Shown one piece after another: positions 31,952 through 40,868 of a stretch of 64,000 nt of DNA (the first letter of the stretch is position 1; every line of letters starts with the position of its first letter). The stretch spans positions 1,798,001 through 1,862,000 of the forward strand of contig NZ_LJJF01000001.1 in NCBI RefSeq assembly GCF_001625365.1, given 5' to 3'. The stretch is from Streptomyces sp. MJM8645 (GTDB lineage Bacteria; Actinomycetota; Actinomycetes; Streptomycetales; Streptomycetaceae). A program made the position numbers and the translations under genes. A model generated the notes under the pieces. That model searched no databases. It saw only the letters and a list, made by a program, of their open reading frames with translations, and was not told the DNA's origin.

Positions 31952-32889
31952 CCACCGCGACCGACGGCCCGGTCCGCACCCACGAAGACACCCCCTTCGC
32001 GCTGTCCCACCTGGACGCGCTGGAGGCCGAGTCGGTGCACGTCTTCCGCGAGGTCGCGGGGGAGTTCGAGCGCCCGGTGATCCTGTTCTCGGGCGGCAAG
32101 GACTCCATCGTCATGCTGCACCTGGCGCTCAAGGCCTTCCACCCGGCCGCCGTGCCGTTCTCGCTGCTGCACGTCGACACCGGGCACAACTTCCCCGAGG
32201 TGATCGCCTACCGCGACCGCGTCGTGGCCGAGCACGGCCTGCGCCTGCACGTCGCCCACGTCCAGGACTTCATCGACGACGGCCGGCTGCGCGAGCGCCC
32301 GGACGGCACCCGCAACCCGCTGCAGACCGTCCCGCTGCTCGACGCCATCGAGACGAACCGCTTCGACGCGGTGTTCGGCGGCGGGCGCCGCGACGAGGAG
32401 AAGGCCCGTGCCAAGGAGCGGGTGTTCTCCCTGCGCGACGAGTTCGGCGCCTGGGACCCTCGCCGCCAGCGCCCCGAGCTGTGGTCGCTGTACAACGGCC
32501 GGCACGCCGTCGGCGAGCACGTGCGCGTCTTCCCGCTGTCCAACTGGACCGAGCTGGACGTCTGGCAGTACATCGAGCGCGAGGGCATCGACCTCCCGGA
32601 GATCTACTACGCCCACGAGCGGGACGTCTTCGCCCGCGCCGGCATGTGGCTGACCGCCGGCGCGTGGGGCGGCCCCAAGGAGAACGAGCCCGTCCAGCGG
32701 CGGCTGATCCGCTACCGCACCGTCGGCGACATGTCCTGCACCGGCGCCGTCGACTCGGACGCCACCGACATCCAGGCCGTGATCGCCGAGATCGCCGCCA
32801 GCCGCCTCACCGAGCGCGGCGCGACGCGGGCCGACGACAAGCTGTCCGAGGCCGCGATGGAAGACCGCAAGCGCGAGGGGTACTTCTAA
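31948..32889 (+). CDS. cysD: Sulfate adenylyltransferase subunit 2
   Basis: A 313-residue PP-loop pyrophosphatase-superfamily protein, the catalytic subunit of ATP sulfurylase, which forms APS from ATP and sulfate. The PP-loop is LFSGGKDSIVMLHL; LLHVDTGHNFPEV, FGGGRRDEEKARAKER and FPLSNWTELDVWQYI are family signatures, and the C-terminus ends in MEDRKREGYF as in its relatives. GAGAGGGG precedes the ATG, which overlaps the cysC stop. It works as a heterodimer with CysN, encoded two bases downstream. Confidence 0.95.
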   Translation: MTTATDGPVRTHEDTPFALSHLDALEAESVHVFREVAGEFERPVILFSGGKDSIVMLHLALKAFHPAAVPFSLLHVDTGHNFPEVIAYRDRVVAEHGLRLHVAHVQDFIDDGRLRERPDGTRNPLQTVPLLDAIETNRFDAVFGGGRRDEEKARAKERVFSLRDEFGAWDPRRQRPELWSLYNGRHAVGEHVRVFPLSNWTELDVWQYIEREGIDLPEIYYAHERDVFARAGMWLTAGAWGGPKENEPVQRRLIRYRTVGDMSCTGAVDSDATDIQAVIAEIAASRLTERGATRADDKLSEAAMEDRKREGYF

Positions 32890-32891
32890 CG

Positions 32892-34226
32892 ATGACCAGC
32901 ACCACCCAGGAAGCCACCGCCACGTCGCTGCTGCGCTTCGCCACCGCCGGATCCGTCGACGACGGCAAGTCCACCCTGGTCGGCCGCCTGCTGCACGACT
33001 CCAAGTCCGTGCTCGCCGACCAGCTGGAGGCCGTCGAACGCGCCTCCCTGAACCGCGGCCAGGACGCGCCCGACCTCGCGCTGCTCACCGACGGCCTGCG
33101 CGCCGAGCGCGAGCAGGGCATCACCATCGACGTGGCCTACCGCTACTTCGCCACCCCCCGGCGGCGGTTCATCCTCGCCGACACCCCCGGGCACGTGCAG
33201 TACACCCGCAACATGGTGACCGGCGCCTCCACCGCCGAACTGGCCGTGGTGCTGGTCGACGCCCGCAACGGCGTCGTCGAGCAGACCCGCCGGCACGCCG
33301 CCGTCGCCGCGCTGCTGCGGGTGCCGCACGTGGTGCTGGCCGTCAACAAGATGGACCTGGTCGACTACGCCGAGCCCGTCTTCGCCGCCATCGCCGAGGA
33401 GTTCACCGCCTACGCCGCCTCGCTCGGCGTGGGCGACGTGGTGGCCGTGCCGATCTCGGCCCTCGCCGGGGACAACGTCGTCGAGCCGTCCGCGCACATG
33501 GACTGGTACGGCGGCCCGACCCTGCTGGAGCACCTGGAGACCGTCCCGGTCGGCAGCGACCCGGACGCCGCTCCGGCCCGCTTCCCCGTCCAGTACGTGA
33601 TCCGCCCGCAGAGCGAGGAGCACCCCGACTACCGCGGCTACGCCGGGCAGTTGGCCTCCGGCGTGCTGCGGGTCGGCGACCCGGTGACGGTGCTGCCCTC
33701 GGGCCACACCACCACCGTCGCCGGGATCGACGCGCTCGGCCGCGAGACGGACCTCGCCTGGGCGCCCCAGTCGATCACCGTCCGGCTCGCCGACGACCTC
33801 GACGTCTCCCGCGGCGACCTGATCGCGGCCGGCGTGATCCCCGCGCCCACCAGGGACATCGAGGCCACCGTCAGCCACCTCAACGAGCGCCCGCTGCGCG
33901 CCGGGGACAAGGTCCTGCTCAAGCACACCACCCGCACCGTGCGCGCGCTGGTCAAGGACATCACCTACCGCATCGCTCTGCCGACCAAGGCGGGCGACAC
34001 CCTCGAACAGCGCTCCGGCGCCCAGGGGTTGAACGTCAACGACCTCGGCCACGTGGTGCTGCGCACCGCCGAGCCGCTGGCGCTCGACGCCTACTGCGAC
34101 AACCGCCGCACCGGCTCGTTCCTGCTGATCGACCCGGCCGACGGCACCACCCTCACCGCCGGCATGGCGGGCGAGGCCTTCGCGACCGTACGCGCCACCG
34201 AACCCGCTGAGGAGGACTGGGTCTGA
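32892..34226 (+). CDS. cysN: Sulfate adenylyltransferase subunit 1 (GTPase)
   Basis: A 444-residue GTPase of the EF-Tu-like family that couples GTP hydrolysis to APS synthesis by CysD. G motifs: GSVDDGKST (P-loop), ADTPGH and NKMDLVD. The beta-barrel domains follow (PVQYVIRP, RDIEATVSHLNERPLRAGD). There is no C-terminal APS-kinase extension, consistent with the separate cysC. The ATG is two bases after the cysD stop. A strong GGAGG near its end could serve the short frame that begins at its stop codon. Confidence 0.95.
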   Translation: MTSTTQEATATSLLRFATAGSVDDGKSTLVGRLLHDSKSVLADQLEAVERASLNRGQDAPDLALLTDGLRAEREQGITIDVAYRYFATPRRRFILADTPGHVQYTRNMVTGASTAELAVVLVDARNGVVEQTRRHAAVAALLRVPHVVLAVNKMDLVDYAEPVFAAIAEEFTAYAASLGVGDVVAVPISALAGDNVVEPSAHMDWYGGPTLLEHLETVPVGSDPDAAPARFPVQYVIRPQSEEHPDYRGYAGQLASGVLRVGDPVTVLPSGHTTTVAGIDALGRETDLAWAPQSITVRLADDLDVSRGDLIAAGVIPAPTRDIEATVSHLNERPLRAGDKVLLKHTTRTVRALVKDITYRIALPTKAGDTLEQRSGAQGLNVNDLGHVVLRTAEPLALDAYCDNRRTGSFLLIDPADGTTLTAGMAGEAFATVRATEPAEEDWV

Positions 34227-34336
34227 TGCCCAGCGAGGCGTTCTCGGACATGGACAAGGAAGGCGGCCGCATCGGCAGCGGCGTCCTCGGCAGCGGCCAG
34301 GGCGGCCTGACCCGATGTGCGGGCCGACAGCGCTGA
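34226..34336 (+). CDS. Possible 36-codon ORF overlapping the cysN stop
   Basis: ATG overlaps the cysN stop in TGATG, and GAGGAGGAC lies about ten bases upstream inside cysN, a good ribosome site. The product, MPSEAFSDMDKEGGRIGSGV then a Gly-rich tail ending in CAGRQR, has no recognised similarity. It fills the start of the 195-base gap before the transporter lipoprotein gene. It may be a small coupled protein or a chance frame. Confidence 0.3.
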   Translation: MPSEAFSDMDKEGGRIGSGVLGSGQGGLTRCAGRQR

Positions 34337-34421
34337 GTTGCGACCCCCGGCCGCCCCGACGGGCGACCGCCACGTCCCCGAGACCGCCTCCCGACGGTCC
34401 GTCGATGAACAGGACTTCACC

Positions 34422-35609
34422 ATGGCACCGAACCTGGCCCCCTCGCATACCCATGCCCGCCCCAACGCCGGCCGGATCAGACGCTCCGCGGTGGCCGCCG
34501 TGGCCGGCCTGACCGCCGTGACCCTGCTGTCGGCGTGCAGCTACGGCTCCAAGGCGGACGACAAGAAGGCGGGCGCCGACTCCGCCGCCAGTTCGGCCGG
34601 CGCCTCCGGCGCGAAGCTGTCCGCGGACACCGTGAAGATCGGCTACTTCGCGAACCTGACCCACGGCACCGCCCTGGTCGGCCTCCAGGAGGGGCTGTTC
34701 CAGAAGGAGTTGGGCGCCACCCAGATCAAGACCCAGGTCTTCAACGCGGGCCCGTCCGAGATCGAGGCGCTCAACGCCGGCTCCATCGACATCGGCTGGA
34801 TCGGCCCCTCCCCCGCGATCAACGGCTACACCAAGTCCGACGGCCAGTCCCTGAAGATCATCGGCGGCTCGGCCTCCGGCGGGGTCAAGCTGGTGGTCAA
34901 CCCGGACAAGATCTCCTCGCTGGACGACCTCAAGGGCAAGAAGATCGCCACCCCGCAGCTGGGCAACACCCAGGACGTGGCGCTGCTCAACTACCTGGCG
35001 GGCAAGGGCTTCAAGGTCGACGCGGCGTCCGGCGCCGGCGACGTCTCGGTGGTGCGCACCGACAACAAGGTCACCCCCGACGCCTACCGGCAGGGCTCCA
35101 TCGACGGCGCCTGGGTGCCCGAGCCCACCGCCTCCAAGCTGGTCACCCTCGGCGCGAAGGTCCTGCTCAACGAGAAGGACGTCTGGCCGGACAAGAAGTT
35201 CGTGATCACCAACATCATCGTCTCGCAGAAGTTCCTCAAGGAGCACCCGGACGTGGTGGAGGCCGTGCTGCGCGGCTCGGTGAACACCAACGCCTTCATC
35301 AAGGCCAACCCGGACAAGGCCAAGGCCGACGCCAACGAGGCGATCAAGAAGGAGGCCGGCAACGCGCTGGAGCCGGCCATCCTCGACCCCGCCTGGGCCG
35401 ACATCGACTTCCTCGACGACCCGCTGGCGAACACCCTCCAGGCCGAGGCCGACCACGCCGTCACCGCCGGGCTCCTCAAGCTGCCCAAATCAAGTTCCGC
35501 TGGCGCGGGGGCCAACCTGAACGGCATCTACGACCTCACCCTGCTCAACAAGGTGCTCGCGGCCAAGGGCCAGGGCCCCGTGGCGGACGCCGGACTCGGC
35601 GCCAAGTAG
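34422..35609 (+). CDS. ABC transporter substrate-binding lipoprotein (sulfonate/sulfur-compound type)
   Basis: A 395-residue lipoprotein with a signal peptide ending in the lipobox LLSACS. The mature part is a NMT1/SsuA-like binding fold (VKIGYFANLTHGTALVGLQEG, NAGPSEIEALNAGSIDIGWIGPSPAING, TPQLGNTQDVALLNYL). It delivers a substrate to the ATPase and permease encoded next. The family usually binds alkanesulfonates, taurine or nitrate; sulfate or a sulfonate is likely here because the genes follow cysDN. The ATG context AGGACTTCACCATGGC is identical over 16 bases to that of the sulfite reductase gene. Confidence 0.9.
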   Translation: MAPNLAPSHTHARPNAGRIRRSAVAAVAGLTAVTLLSACSYGSKADDKKAGADSAASSAGASGAKLSADTVKIGYFANLTHGTALVGLQEGLFQKELGATQIKTQVFNAGPSEIEALNAGSIDIGWIGPSPAINGYTKSDGQSLKIIGGSASGGVKLVVNPDKISSLDDLKGKKIATPQLGNTQDVALLNYLAGKGFKVDAASGAGDVSVVRTDNKVTPDAYRQGSIDGAWVPEPTASKLVTLGAKVLLNEKDVWPDKKFVITNIIVSQKFLKEHPDVVEAVLRGSVNTNAFIKANPDKAKADANEAIKKEAGNALEPAILDPAWADIDFLDDPLANTLQAEADHAVTAGLLKLPKSSSAGAGANLNGIYDLTLLNKVLAAKGQGPVADAGLGAK

Positions 35610-35782
35610 CGCCACCCGGCGCCGAACAGCACCGCGCGGCGCCGAGTCCGCCCCGACTCCGCGGTCCGGACCCCCGCCCACCCGGTCGATCCGCGATCGA
35701 TGCCCACCGGGACGGGCGGGGCCGGGCCCCGGCCCCCGCTCCGCCAGCCCTCAGCCAGACCACTCACGCAGGAGGTGTCCGG

Positions 35783-36586
35783 ATGACCCCGGCACTGACC
35801 ACCTCGGCGGACACCGCCGGCGCCGGCGCCGGCGGCGCCGCGCCCGCCGTCCGGATCTCGCACGTGCACAAGTCCTTCGGCCGCCCGGGCGCGCAGACCC
35901 ACGTCCTGGACGACATCACCCTCGACGTCGCGCCCGGCGAGTTCGTCACCCTGCTCGGCGCCTCGGGCTGCGGCAAGTCCACCCTGCTCAACCTGGTCGC
36001 CGGCCTCGACCAGCCCACCGCCGGCGCCATCGAGGTGCCGGGCGGCCGCCCCGCGCTGATGTTCCAGGAGCACGCGCTGTTCCCCTGGCTCACCGCCGGC
36101 CGCAACATCGAACTCGCCCTCAAGCTGGCCGGCGTCCCCCGCGCCGAGCGCCGCGCCGAAGCCGAGCGCCTGCTCGAACTCGTCCGCCTCAAGGGCTCGT
36201 ACGGCAAGCGCGTGCACGAGCTGTCCGGCGGCATGCGCCAGCGCGTCGCGATGGCCCGCGCGCTGGCCCAGGGCAGCCAGGTGCTGCTGATGGACGAGCC
36301 GTTCGCCGCGCTCGACGCCATCACCCGCGACGTGCTGCACGACGAGATCACCCGGATCTGGGCCGAACGGCAGCTGTCCGTCCTGTTCGTCACCCACAAC
36401 GTGCGCGAGGCCGTGCGCCTGGCCCAGCGCGTCGTCCTGCTCTCCTCCCGCCCCGGCCGCGTCGCCCGCGAGTGGCGGATCGACCTGCCGCAGCCGCGCC
36501 GCATCGAATCCGCCGGCGTCGCCGACCTGTCCATCGAGATCACCGAAGAACTGCGTGGGGAGATCCGTCGCCATGGCCAGCACTGA
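35783..36586 (+). CDS. ABC transporter ATP-binding protein (SsuB/TauB-like)
   Basis: A 267-residue ATPase. Walker A GASGCGKST, Q-loop in MFQEHALFPW, signature LSGGMRQRVAMARALA, Walker B VLLMDEPFAALD and the H-loop His in FVTHNVREA are all intact. It energises import of the substrate bound by the lipoprotein upstream. The ribosome site AGGAGG lies eight bases before the ATG. The stop overlaps the next gene by 14 bases, so ATPase and permease are co-translated. Confidence 0.94.
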   Translation: MTPALTTSADTAGAGAGGAAPAVRISHVHKSFGRPGAQTHVLDDITLDVAPGEFVTLLGASGCGKSTLLNLVAGLDQPTAGAIEVPGGRPALMFQEHALFPWLTAGRNIELALKLAGVPRAERRAEAERLLELVRLKGSYGKRVHELSGGMRQRVAMARALAQGSQVLLMDEPFAALDAITRDVLHDEITRIWAERQLSVLFVTHNVREAVRLAQRVVLLSSRPGRVAREWRIDLPQPRRIESAGVADLSIEITEELRGEIRRHGQH

Positions 36587-37493
36587 CAGCACCCCGGTCC
36601 TGGAGAAGGCCGACAAGACCGACAAGGCCGCCGCCACGGACACCGCCGGTGTCGGCGCCGGCCTGGACGCCCTCGACTCCGTCTCGGCCCAGCGCGGCTC
36701 GCTCGGCCAGGCACTGCGGACCAAGGCCCTGCCGCCGCTGATCGGCGTCCTCGTGGTGCTCGCCCTGTGGCAGGGGGCGTACAGCCTGCACCTCACCTCC
36801 GCCTACAAGCTGCCCAGCCCGACCGACGTGTGGCACTCCGCCCAGGACCTCTGGTACCAGGGCACGCTGTTCTCGATCATCTGGACCAGCGTCTGGCGCG
36901 GCCTGTCCGGCTTCCTGCTCGCCGTCGTCATCGGCACCCCGATCGGGCTGGTCGTCGCCCGCGTCCGGCCGGTGCGCACCGCCATCGGCACGGTCCTCCA
37001 GGGCCTGCAGTCGCTGCCCTCGGTCGCCTGGGTGCCGGCCGCGGTCATCTGGCTCGGCATCAACGACCAGATGATGTACGCGGTCATCCTGCTCGGCGCC
37101 GTCCCCTCCATCGCCAACGGCCTGATCGCCGGCATCGACCAGGTGCCGCCGCTGTTCCTGCGCGCCGGACGCACCATCGGCGCCACCGGCCTCACCGGCG
37201 CCCGGCACGTCCTCATCCCCGCCGCGCTGCCCGGCTACCTGGCCGGCCTCAAGCAGGGCTGGGCGTTCTCCTGGCGCTCCCTGATGGCCGCAGAACTCGT
37301 CGCCTCCTCCCCCGACCTCGGCCGGGGCCTGGGCCGGTTCCTGGAGGACCAGCGCGAGTTCTCCGACATGTCCGGGGTGCTGCTCGGCATCATCCTGATC
37401 CTGTTCGTCGGCATCGCCATCGAACTGCTCGTCTTCACCCCGGTCGAACGCCGGGTGCTGCGCAACCGCGGCCTGCTGGCCGCCGCCAAGTAA
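36573..37493 (+). CDS. ABC transporter permease (SsuC/TauC-like)
   Basis: About 306 residues. An Ala/Asp-rich cytosolic N-terminus (about 45 residues) precedes six predicted helices. The EAA-like loop that contacts the ATPase is seen at RAGRTIGATGLTGARHVLIPAALPG, of which the core is TIGATGLTGARHVLIPAALP. SVWRGLSGFLLAVVIGTPIGL is typical of the BPD_transp_1 family. It forms the membrane channel of the sulfur-compound importer. The ATG at 36573 is used; an ATG 18 bases earlier is possible. Confidence 0.92.
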   Translation: MASTDSTPVLEKADKTDKAAATDTAGVGAGLDALDSVSAQRGSLGQALRTKALPPLIGVLVVLALWQGAYSLHLTSAYKLPSPTDVWHSAQDLWYQGTLFSIIWTSVWRGLSGFLLAVVIGTPIGLVVARVRPVRTAIGTVLQGLQSLPSVAWVPAAVIWLGINDQMMYAVILLGAVPSIANGLIAGIDQVPPLFLRAGRTIGATGLTGARHVLIPAALPGYLAGLKQGWAFSWRSLMAAELVASSPDLGRGLGRFLEDQREFSDMSGVLLGIILILFVGIAIELLVFTPVERRVLRNRGLLAAAK

Positions 37494-37504
37494 GGCCGAC
37501 GCCG

Positions 37505-38233
37505 ATGCCCGCCCTCCTGCTGATCGCCCACGGCAGCCGCGACCCGCGGCACGCCGCGACCGTGGCCGCACTGGTCCAGGAGGTGCGGGTGCTGCGCCCC
37601 GGGCTGGACGTCGCCACCGCCTACCTGGACCACTGCGCGCCGCGCATCCCGCAGGTCGTCGGGCGGCTCGACGACGCGGTGGCCGTCCCGCTGCTGCTCA
37701 ACCGGGCCTACCACGCCAAGCACGACATCCCGGCCGCCCTGCGCACGGCGGGCGCGGCCCTGCCCGTCGCCGCCGTCCTGGGCCCGTCGCCGCTGCTGCT
37801 CGCCGCCCTGGAGCGCCGCCTCGCCGAGGCCGGGGTGGACGTGCGCTCGGCCGCCGTCCGGGCCCGCACCGGCGTGGTGCTCGCGGCGGCCGGCTCCTCC
37901 GACCCGGCCGCCGACGCCGCCACCCGCGCGGTGGCCGCCGCGTGGCGCCGCAGCCGCGGCTGGGCCGCCGTCGAGGTGGCCTACGCCTCCGCCACCGGCC
38001 CGCGCGTGCCCGACGCCCTGGCCGCCCTGCGCGCCGCGGGCGCCGCCCGCACCGCCGTCTCCCCCTACCTGCTGGCCCCTGGCCTCCTGCCCGACCGCAT
38101 CGCCGACGCGGCCGCCGGAGCGGACGCCGTCGCCGACGTCCTGGGCCCCGCCCCCGAACTGGCCGCCCTCCTCCTGGAACGCTACGACGAGGCCCGCCTG
38201 GCAGCAGCCGTCGCCCCGGCCCTCACCGCCTGA
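37505..38233 (+). CDS. Sirohydrochlorin ferrochelatase (CbiX/SirB family)
   Basis: A 242-residue class II chelatase with two related halves. The first half has LLIAHGSRDPRH and VPLLLNRAYHAKHDI, the second AAAGSSDPAAD and VSPYLLAPGLLPDRI. Inserting Fe2+ into sirohydrochlorin gives siroheme, the cofactor of the sulfite reductase at the head of the operon, which explains its position. Cobalt chelation for cobalamin is the main alternative for the family. It follows the permease gene by 11 bases and closes the operon. Confidence 0.88.
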   Translation: MPALLLIAHGSRDPRHAATVAALVQEVRVLRPGLDVATAYLDHCAPRIPQVVGRLDDAVAVPLLLNRAYHAKHDIPAALRTAGAALPVAAVLGPSPLLLAALERRLAEAGVDVRSAAVRARTGVVLAAAGSSDPAADAATRAVAAAWRRSRGWAAVEVAYASATGPRVPDALAALRAAGAARTAVSPYLLAPGLLPDRIADAAAGADAVADVLGPAPELAALLLERYDEARLAAAVAPALTA

Positions 38234-38258
38234 GCCGGAGCGGGCCCCGGCGCGGCCG

Positions 38259-38660
38259 TCACCGAGCCGCCTTCTCCGCCTGGTGAAGACACTCGGCCTG
38301 TCCGACCGCCTCCCAGTGCCGCGCCCGCTCGAAGTGCAGGGCACTACGGGCCGCACGCTCCCGCAGCTGGTACCGCGCAGCCGCCGCGATGACCACACTC
38401 GGCGGCACCGGCTGCTCCAGGTCGGCGACGGCGGCCTCGATCCACTCCCGCATGATGGCCGTCGGTTTCAGCCCCCGCTCCCGTGCCCGGCGCCGCACCT
38501 CGTCCATCACCGGCTCGGGCAGCCGCAGCGAGGTGGTGATCATCACCGACTCCGCCGCCAGCGGCTCGGCCGGCTCGGCGCTCATGATCTCGTCCTCGGT
38601 CAGCCCGTGTGTCCCGTAGTGCTCGGCGACCGCCTTGAGCCCCGCGTCCTTGTCGGCCAT
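38259..38660 (-). CDS. Ribbon-helix-helix protein, antitoxin-like, without a visible toxin
   Basis: A 133-residue protein. Residues about 38-82 form a CopG/RHH DNA-binding unit (SVMITTSLRLPEPVMDEVRR, then ARERGLKPTAIMREWIEAAV). An acidic N-terminus and a C-terminal helical region (LRERAARSALHFERARHWEA) flank it. GGAGGGGCGG directly precedes the ATG. RHH proteins of this type are often antitoxins that also repress their own genes, but no toxin-like frame lies next to it, so it may be a solitary regulator. It converges on the siroheme chelatase gene. Confidence 0.7.
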   Translation of the reverse strand: MADKDAGLKAVAEHYGTHGLTEDEIMSAEPAEPLAAESVMITTSLRLPEPVMDEVRRRARERGLKPTAIMREWIEAAVADLEQPVPPSVVIAAAARYQLRERAARSALHFERARHWEAVGQAECLHQAEKAAR

Positions 38661-38773
38661 CCGCCCCTCCGCTCACGACACCGGCACCCCGGCGGCTTCC
38701 CCGTGGGCACCGTGTCACCGACCTCACGGGCAAGGCCAGCCGCCACCACACCTACGGGTGACGGCGCGCGGAA

Positions 38774-38818
38774 GCGCCGATGGGTGCGCACGGCCGGACC
38801 GTGCGCACCCATCGGCGC
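38774..38818. terminator. Perfect 20-bp hairpin upstream of the RHH gene
   Basis: GCGCCGATGGGTGCGCACGG and its exact complement enclose a five-base CCGGA loop. It lies between the helicase terminator and the RHH gene start. It is most simply a terminator, but a symmetrical site just upstream of an RHH gene could also be an operator. Confidence 0.6.
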
Positions 38819-38888
38819 CGGGAACCGCTACGAAACCGCGTCCGGGGTGTGCACCTCCCCTGGCCGCCACGCCGGTGGCCCGACGACG

Positions 38889-38929
38889 AAACGGCCCGGC
38901 CCCCTCGGTGCGAGGGGGCCGGGCCGTTT
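38889..38929 (-). terminator. Terminator of the DEAD-box helicase gene
   Basis: A perfect 19-base stem (AAACGGCCCGGCCCCCTCG with its complement) and a three-base loop, 16 bases past the helicase stop codon. The A-rich side gives a short T-run in the minus-strand transcript. Confidence 0.9.
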
Positions 38930-38944
38930 GTGGTTCGCCGGGGG

Positions 38945-40711
38945 TTAGTCGAAGGCGCGGCGCTGGCGGCCGGTGCCGTAGTTGGAGCCGGACTTGGCGC
39001 CGCTGCCGGGCTTGGCGCGGCCGGAGGAGCGGCCGATGAAGCCGGCCGCCTGGGGGCGGTCGCCCTGGGCGGCGGCGCCGCCCATGCGCTGCTTGGGGCG
39101 GGGGCGGCGCGGGTTGCCGTTCATGTCGACGTCGGCGGGCAGCGCGGAGCGCTTGCCGGGGCGGCGGCGCGGGTTGCCGGACTTGGCGTCGGCCTTGGCG
39201 GCGGGGGCCTCGGCGGGCGCGGGGACGGCGACGGCGACCGCGACGCCGCTGGGGGTGCGGGCGCCGGTGATCTTGGCGAGGTCGGCGTCACCGGGGCGGA
39301 CCTTGGTGACGGTGGGGCGGATGCCCGCGACCGTCATCAGCCGGTTGACCTCGCGGCGCTGCTCGGGCAGGACGAGGGTGACGACGGTGCCGGACTCGCC
39401 GGCCCGGGCGGTGCGGCCGCCGCGGTGCAGGTAGTCCTTGTGGTCGACCGGCGGGTCGACGTTGACGACCAGGTCGAGGCCTTCGATGTGGATGCCGCGG
39501 GCGGCGACGTTGGTGGCGATCAGCGCGGTGACGTGGCCGTCGCGGAACTGGTCGAGGACCCGGTTGCGCTGCGGCTGGGACTTGCCGCCGTGCAGGGCCG
39601 CGGCCCGGACGCCGGTGGCGAGCAGCTGCTTGGCGAGGCGGTCGGCACCGTGCTTGGTGTGCACGAACATGATCACGCGCCCGTCGCGGGAGGCGATGTG
39701 CGCGGTGGTGGACGCCTTGTCGGCCTGGTCCAGCTGGAGGACGTGGTGGTCCATGGTGGTGACCGCGCCGGCCGACGGGTCGACCGAGTGGGTGACCGGG
39801 TCGGTGAGGAAGCGCTTGACCAGGCGGTCGACGTTGCGGTCCAGGGTCGCGGAGAACAGCATCCGCTGCCCGCCCTCGGCGACCTGCTCCAGCAGCTTGC
39901 TGACCTGCGGGAGGAAGCCCATGTCGGCCATCTGGTCGGCCTCGTCGAGGACGGTGATGGCGACGTCGGACAGGTTGACGTCACCGCGGCCGATCAGGTC
40001 GTCGAGCCGGCCGGGGGTGGCGACCAGGACCTCGGTGCCACGGCGGACGGCGTTGGCCTGGCGGTTGATCGACATGCCGCCGACGACGGTGGTGATCCGC
40101 AGGTTGACGGCGGTCGCGTAGGGGGTGAGCGCGTCGGTGACCTGCTGGGCGAGCTCGCGGGTGGGCACCAGGACGAGCGCCAGCGGGTAGCGGGCGACGG
40201 CGCGGCGCCCGGCGGTGCGGGCGAGCAGCGGCAGGCCGAAGGCGAGGGTCTTGCCGGAGCCGGTGCGGCCGCGGCCGAGCACGTCGCGGCCGGCGATCGA
40301 GTCGGGCAGGGTGGCGCCCTGGATCGGGAACGGCGCGATGACGCCTTCGCGGGTGAGCGTGCTGAGGATGCCCTTGGGCAGGTCCAGCTCGGCGAAGGTG
40401 TCCGCCGGGGGCCGGGCCGGGGTGCCCTCGACGACGGTGAATTCGGCGGCCTCGGGCACGGCGGCGGCGCGGGTGTTCTTGGGGGCGCCGGTGCGGCCGC
40501 GCGGCTTGCGAGCGCGCTCGGCGTCGCCGGTGGCGCGCGGGTTCTCGCCGCGGCGGGCGCGGTCTCCGGCGCCGGTGCGGCCGGCGTTCTCGCCACGGCC
40601 GGTGTTCTCGGCACGGCCGGCGCCGGCGCTGCGGCGCGGGTTCTCGCCGCGGCGGGCCTGGTCGGTGGTGCGGGCGGCGCGGTCACGCGGCGGGCGGGCA
40701 GGGGTGGTCAC
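38945..40711 (-). CDS. DEAD-box RNA helicase
   Basis: A 588-residue ATP-dependent RNA helicase. The N-terminal 110 residues are an Arg/Gly/Asn-rich repeat region (RRGENPR, RGENAGR units). Core motifs: Q-motif PFPIQGATLP, motif I GRTGSGKT, Ia PTRELAQQ, motif II VLDEADQM, motif III SAT, motif V ARGIHIEGLDLV and motif VI HRGGRTARAG. The C-terminus is basic and low-complexity, likely RNA-binding. The GTG at 40711 has GGAGAC upstream; longer frames lack homology. It follows a cold-shock protein gene on the same strand and may share cold-induced control, as RNA helicases often do. Confidence 0.92.
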   Translation of the reverse strand: MTTPARPPRDRAARTTDQARRGENPRRSAGAGRAENTGRGENAGRTGAGDRARRGENPRATGDAERARKPRGRTGAPKNTRAAAVPEAAEFTVVEGTPARPPADTFAELDLPKGILSTLTREGVIAPFPIQGATLPDSIAGRDVLGRGRTGSGKTLAFGLPLLARTAGRRAVARYPLALVLVPTRELAQQVTDALTPYATAVNLRITTVVGGMSINRQANAVRRGTEVLVATPGRLDDLIGRGDVNLSDVAITVLDEADQMADMGFLPQVSKLLEQVAEGGQRMLFSATLDRNVDRLVKRFLTDPVTHSVDPSAGAVTTMDHHVLQLDQADKASTTAHIASRDGRVIMFVHTKHGADRLAKQLLATGVRAAALHGGKSQPQRNRVLDQFRDGHVTALIATNVAARGIHIEGLDLVVNVDPPVDHKDYLHRGGRTARAGESGTVVTLVLPEQRREVNRLMTVAGIRPTVTKVRPGDADLAKITGARTPSGVAVAVAVPAPAEAPAAKADAKSGNPRRRPGKRSALPADVDMNGNPRRPRPKQRMGGAAAQGDRPQAAGFIGRSSGRAKPGSGAKSGSNYGTGRQRRAFD

Positions 40712-40800
40712 GAAGTCTCCATACGTCGGTCGGCAGCCCCGGGTAGGGGCTGGTCGGCCGTCGGTAGGAAATTCGCCGCCCCGGCCGTACGGCGGCATGC

Positions 40801-40834
40801 GCGGGGGCCCGCACCGTGTGGTACGGGCCCCCGC
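40801..40834 (-). terminator. Terminator of the cold-shock gene
   Basis: GCGGGGGCCCG and CGGGCCCCCGC arms, extended by partial ACC/GGT pairing, lie about 35 bases past the cspA stop and before the helicase gene. It probably separates the two transcripts. Confidence 0.8.
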
Positions 40835-40868
40835 TTCGCGAGATCGCGAGTCAGCGTGGAGGCTGACG

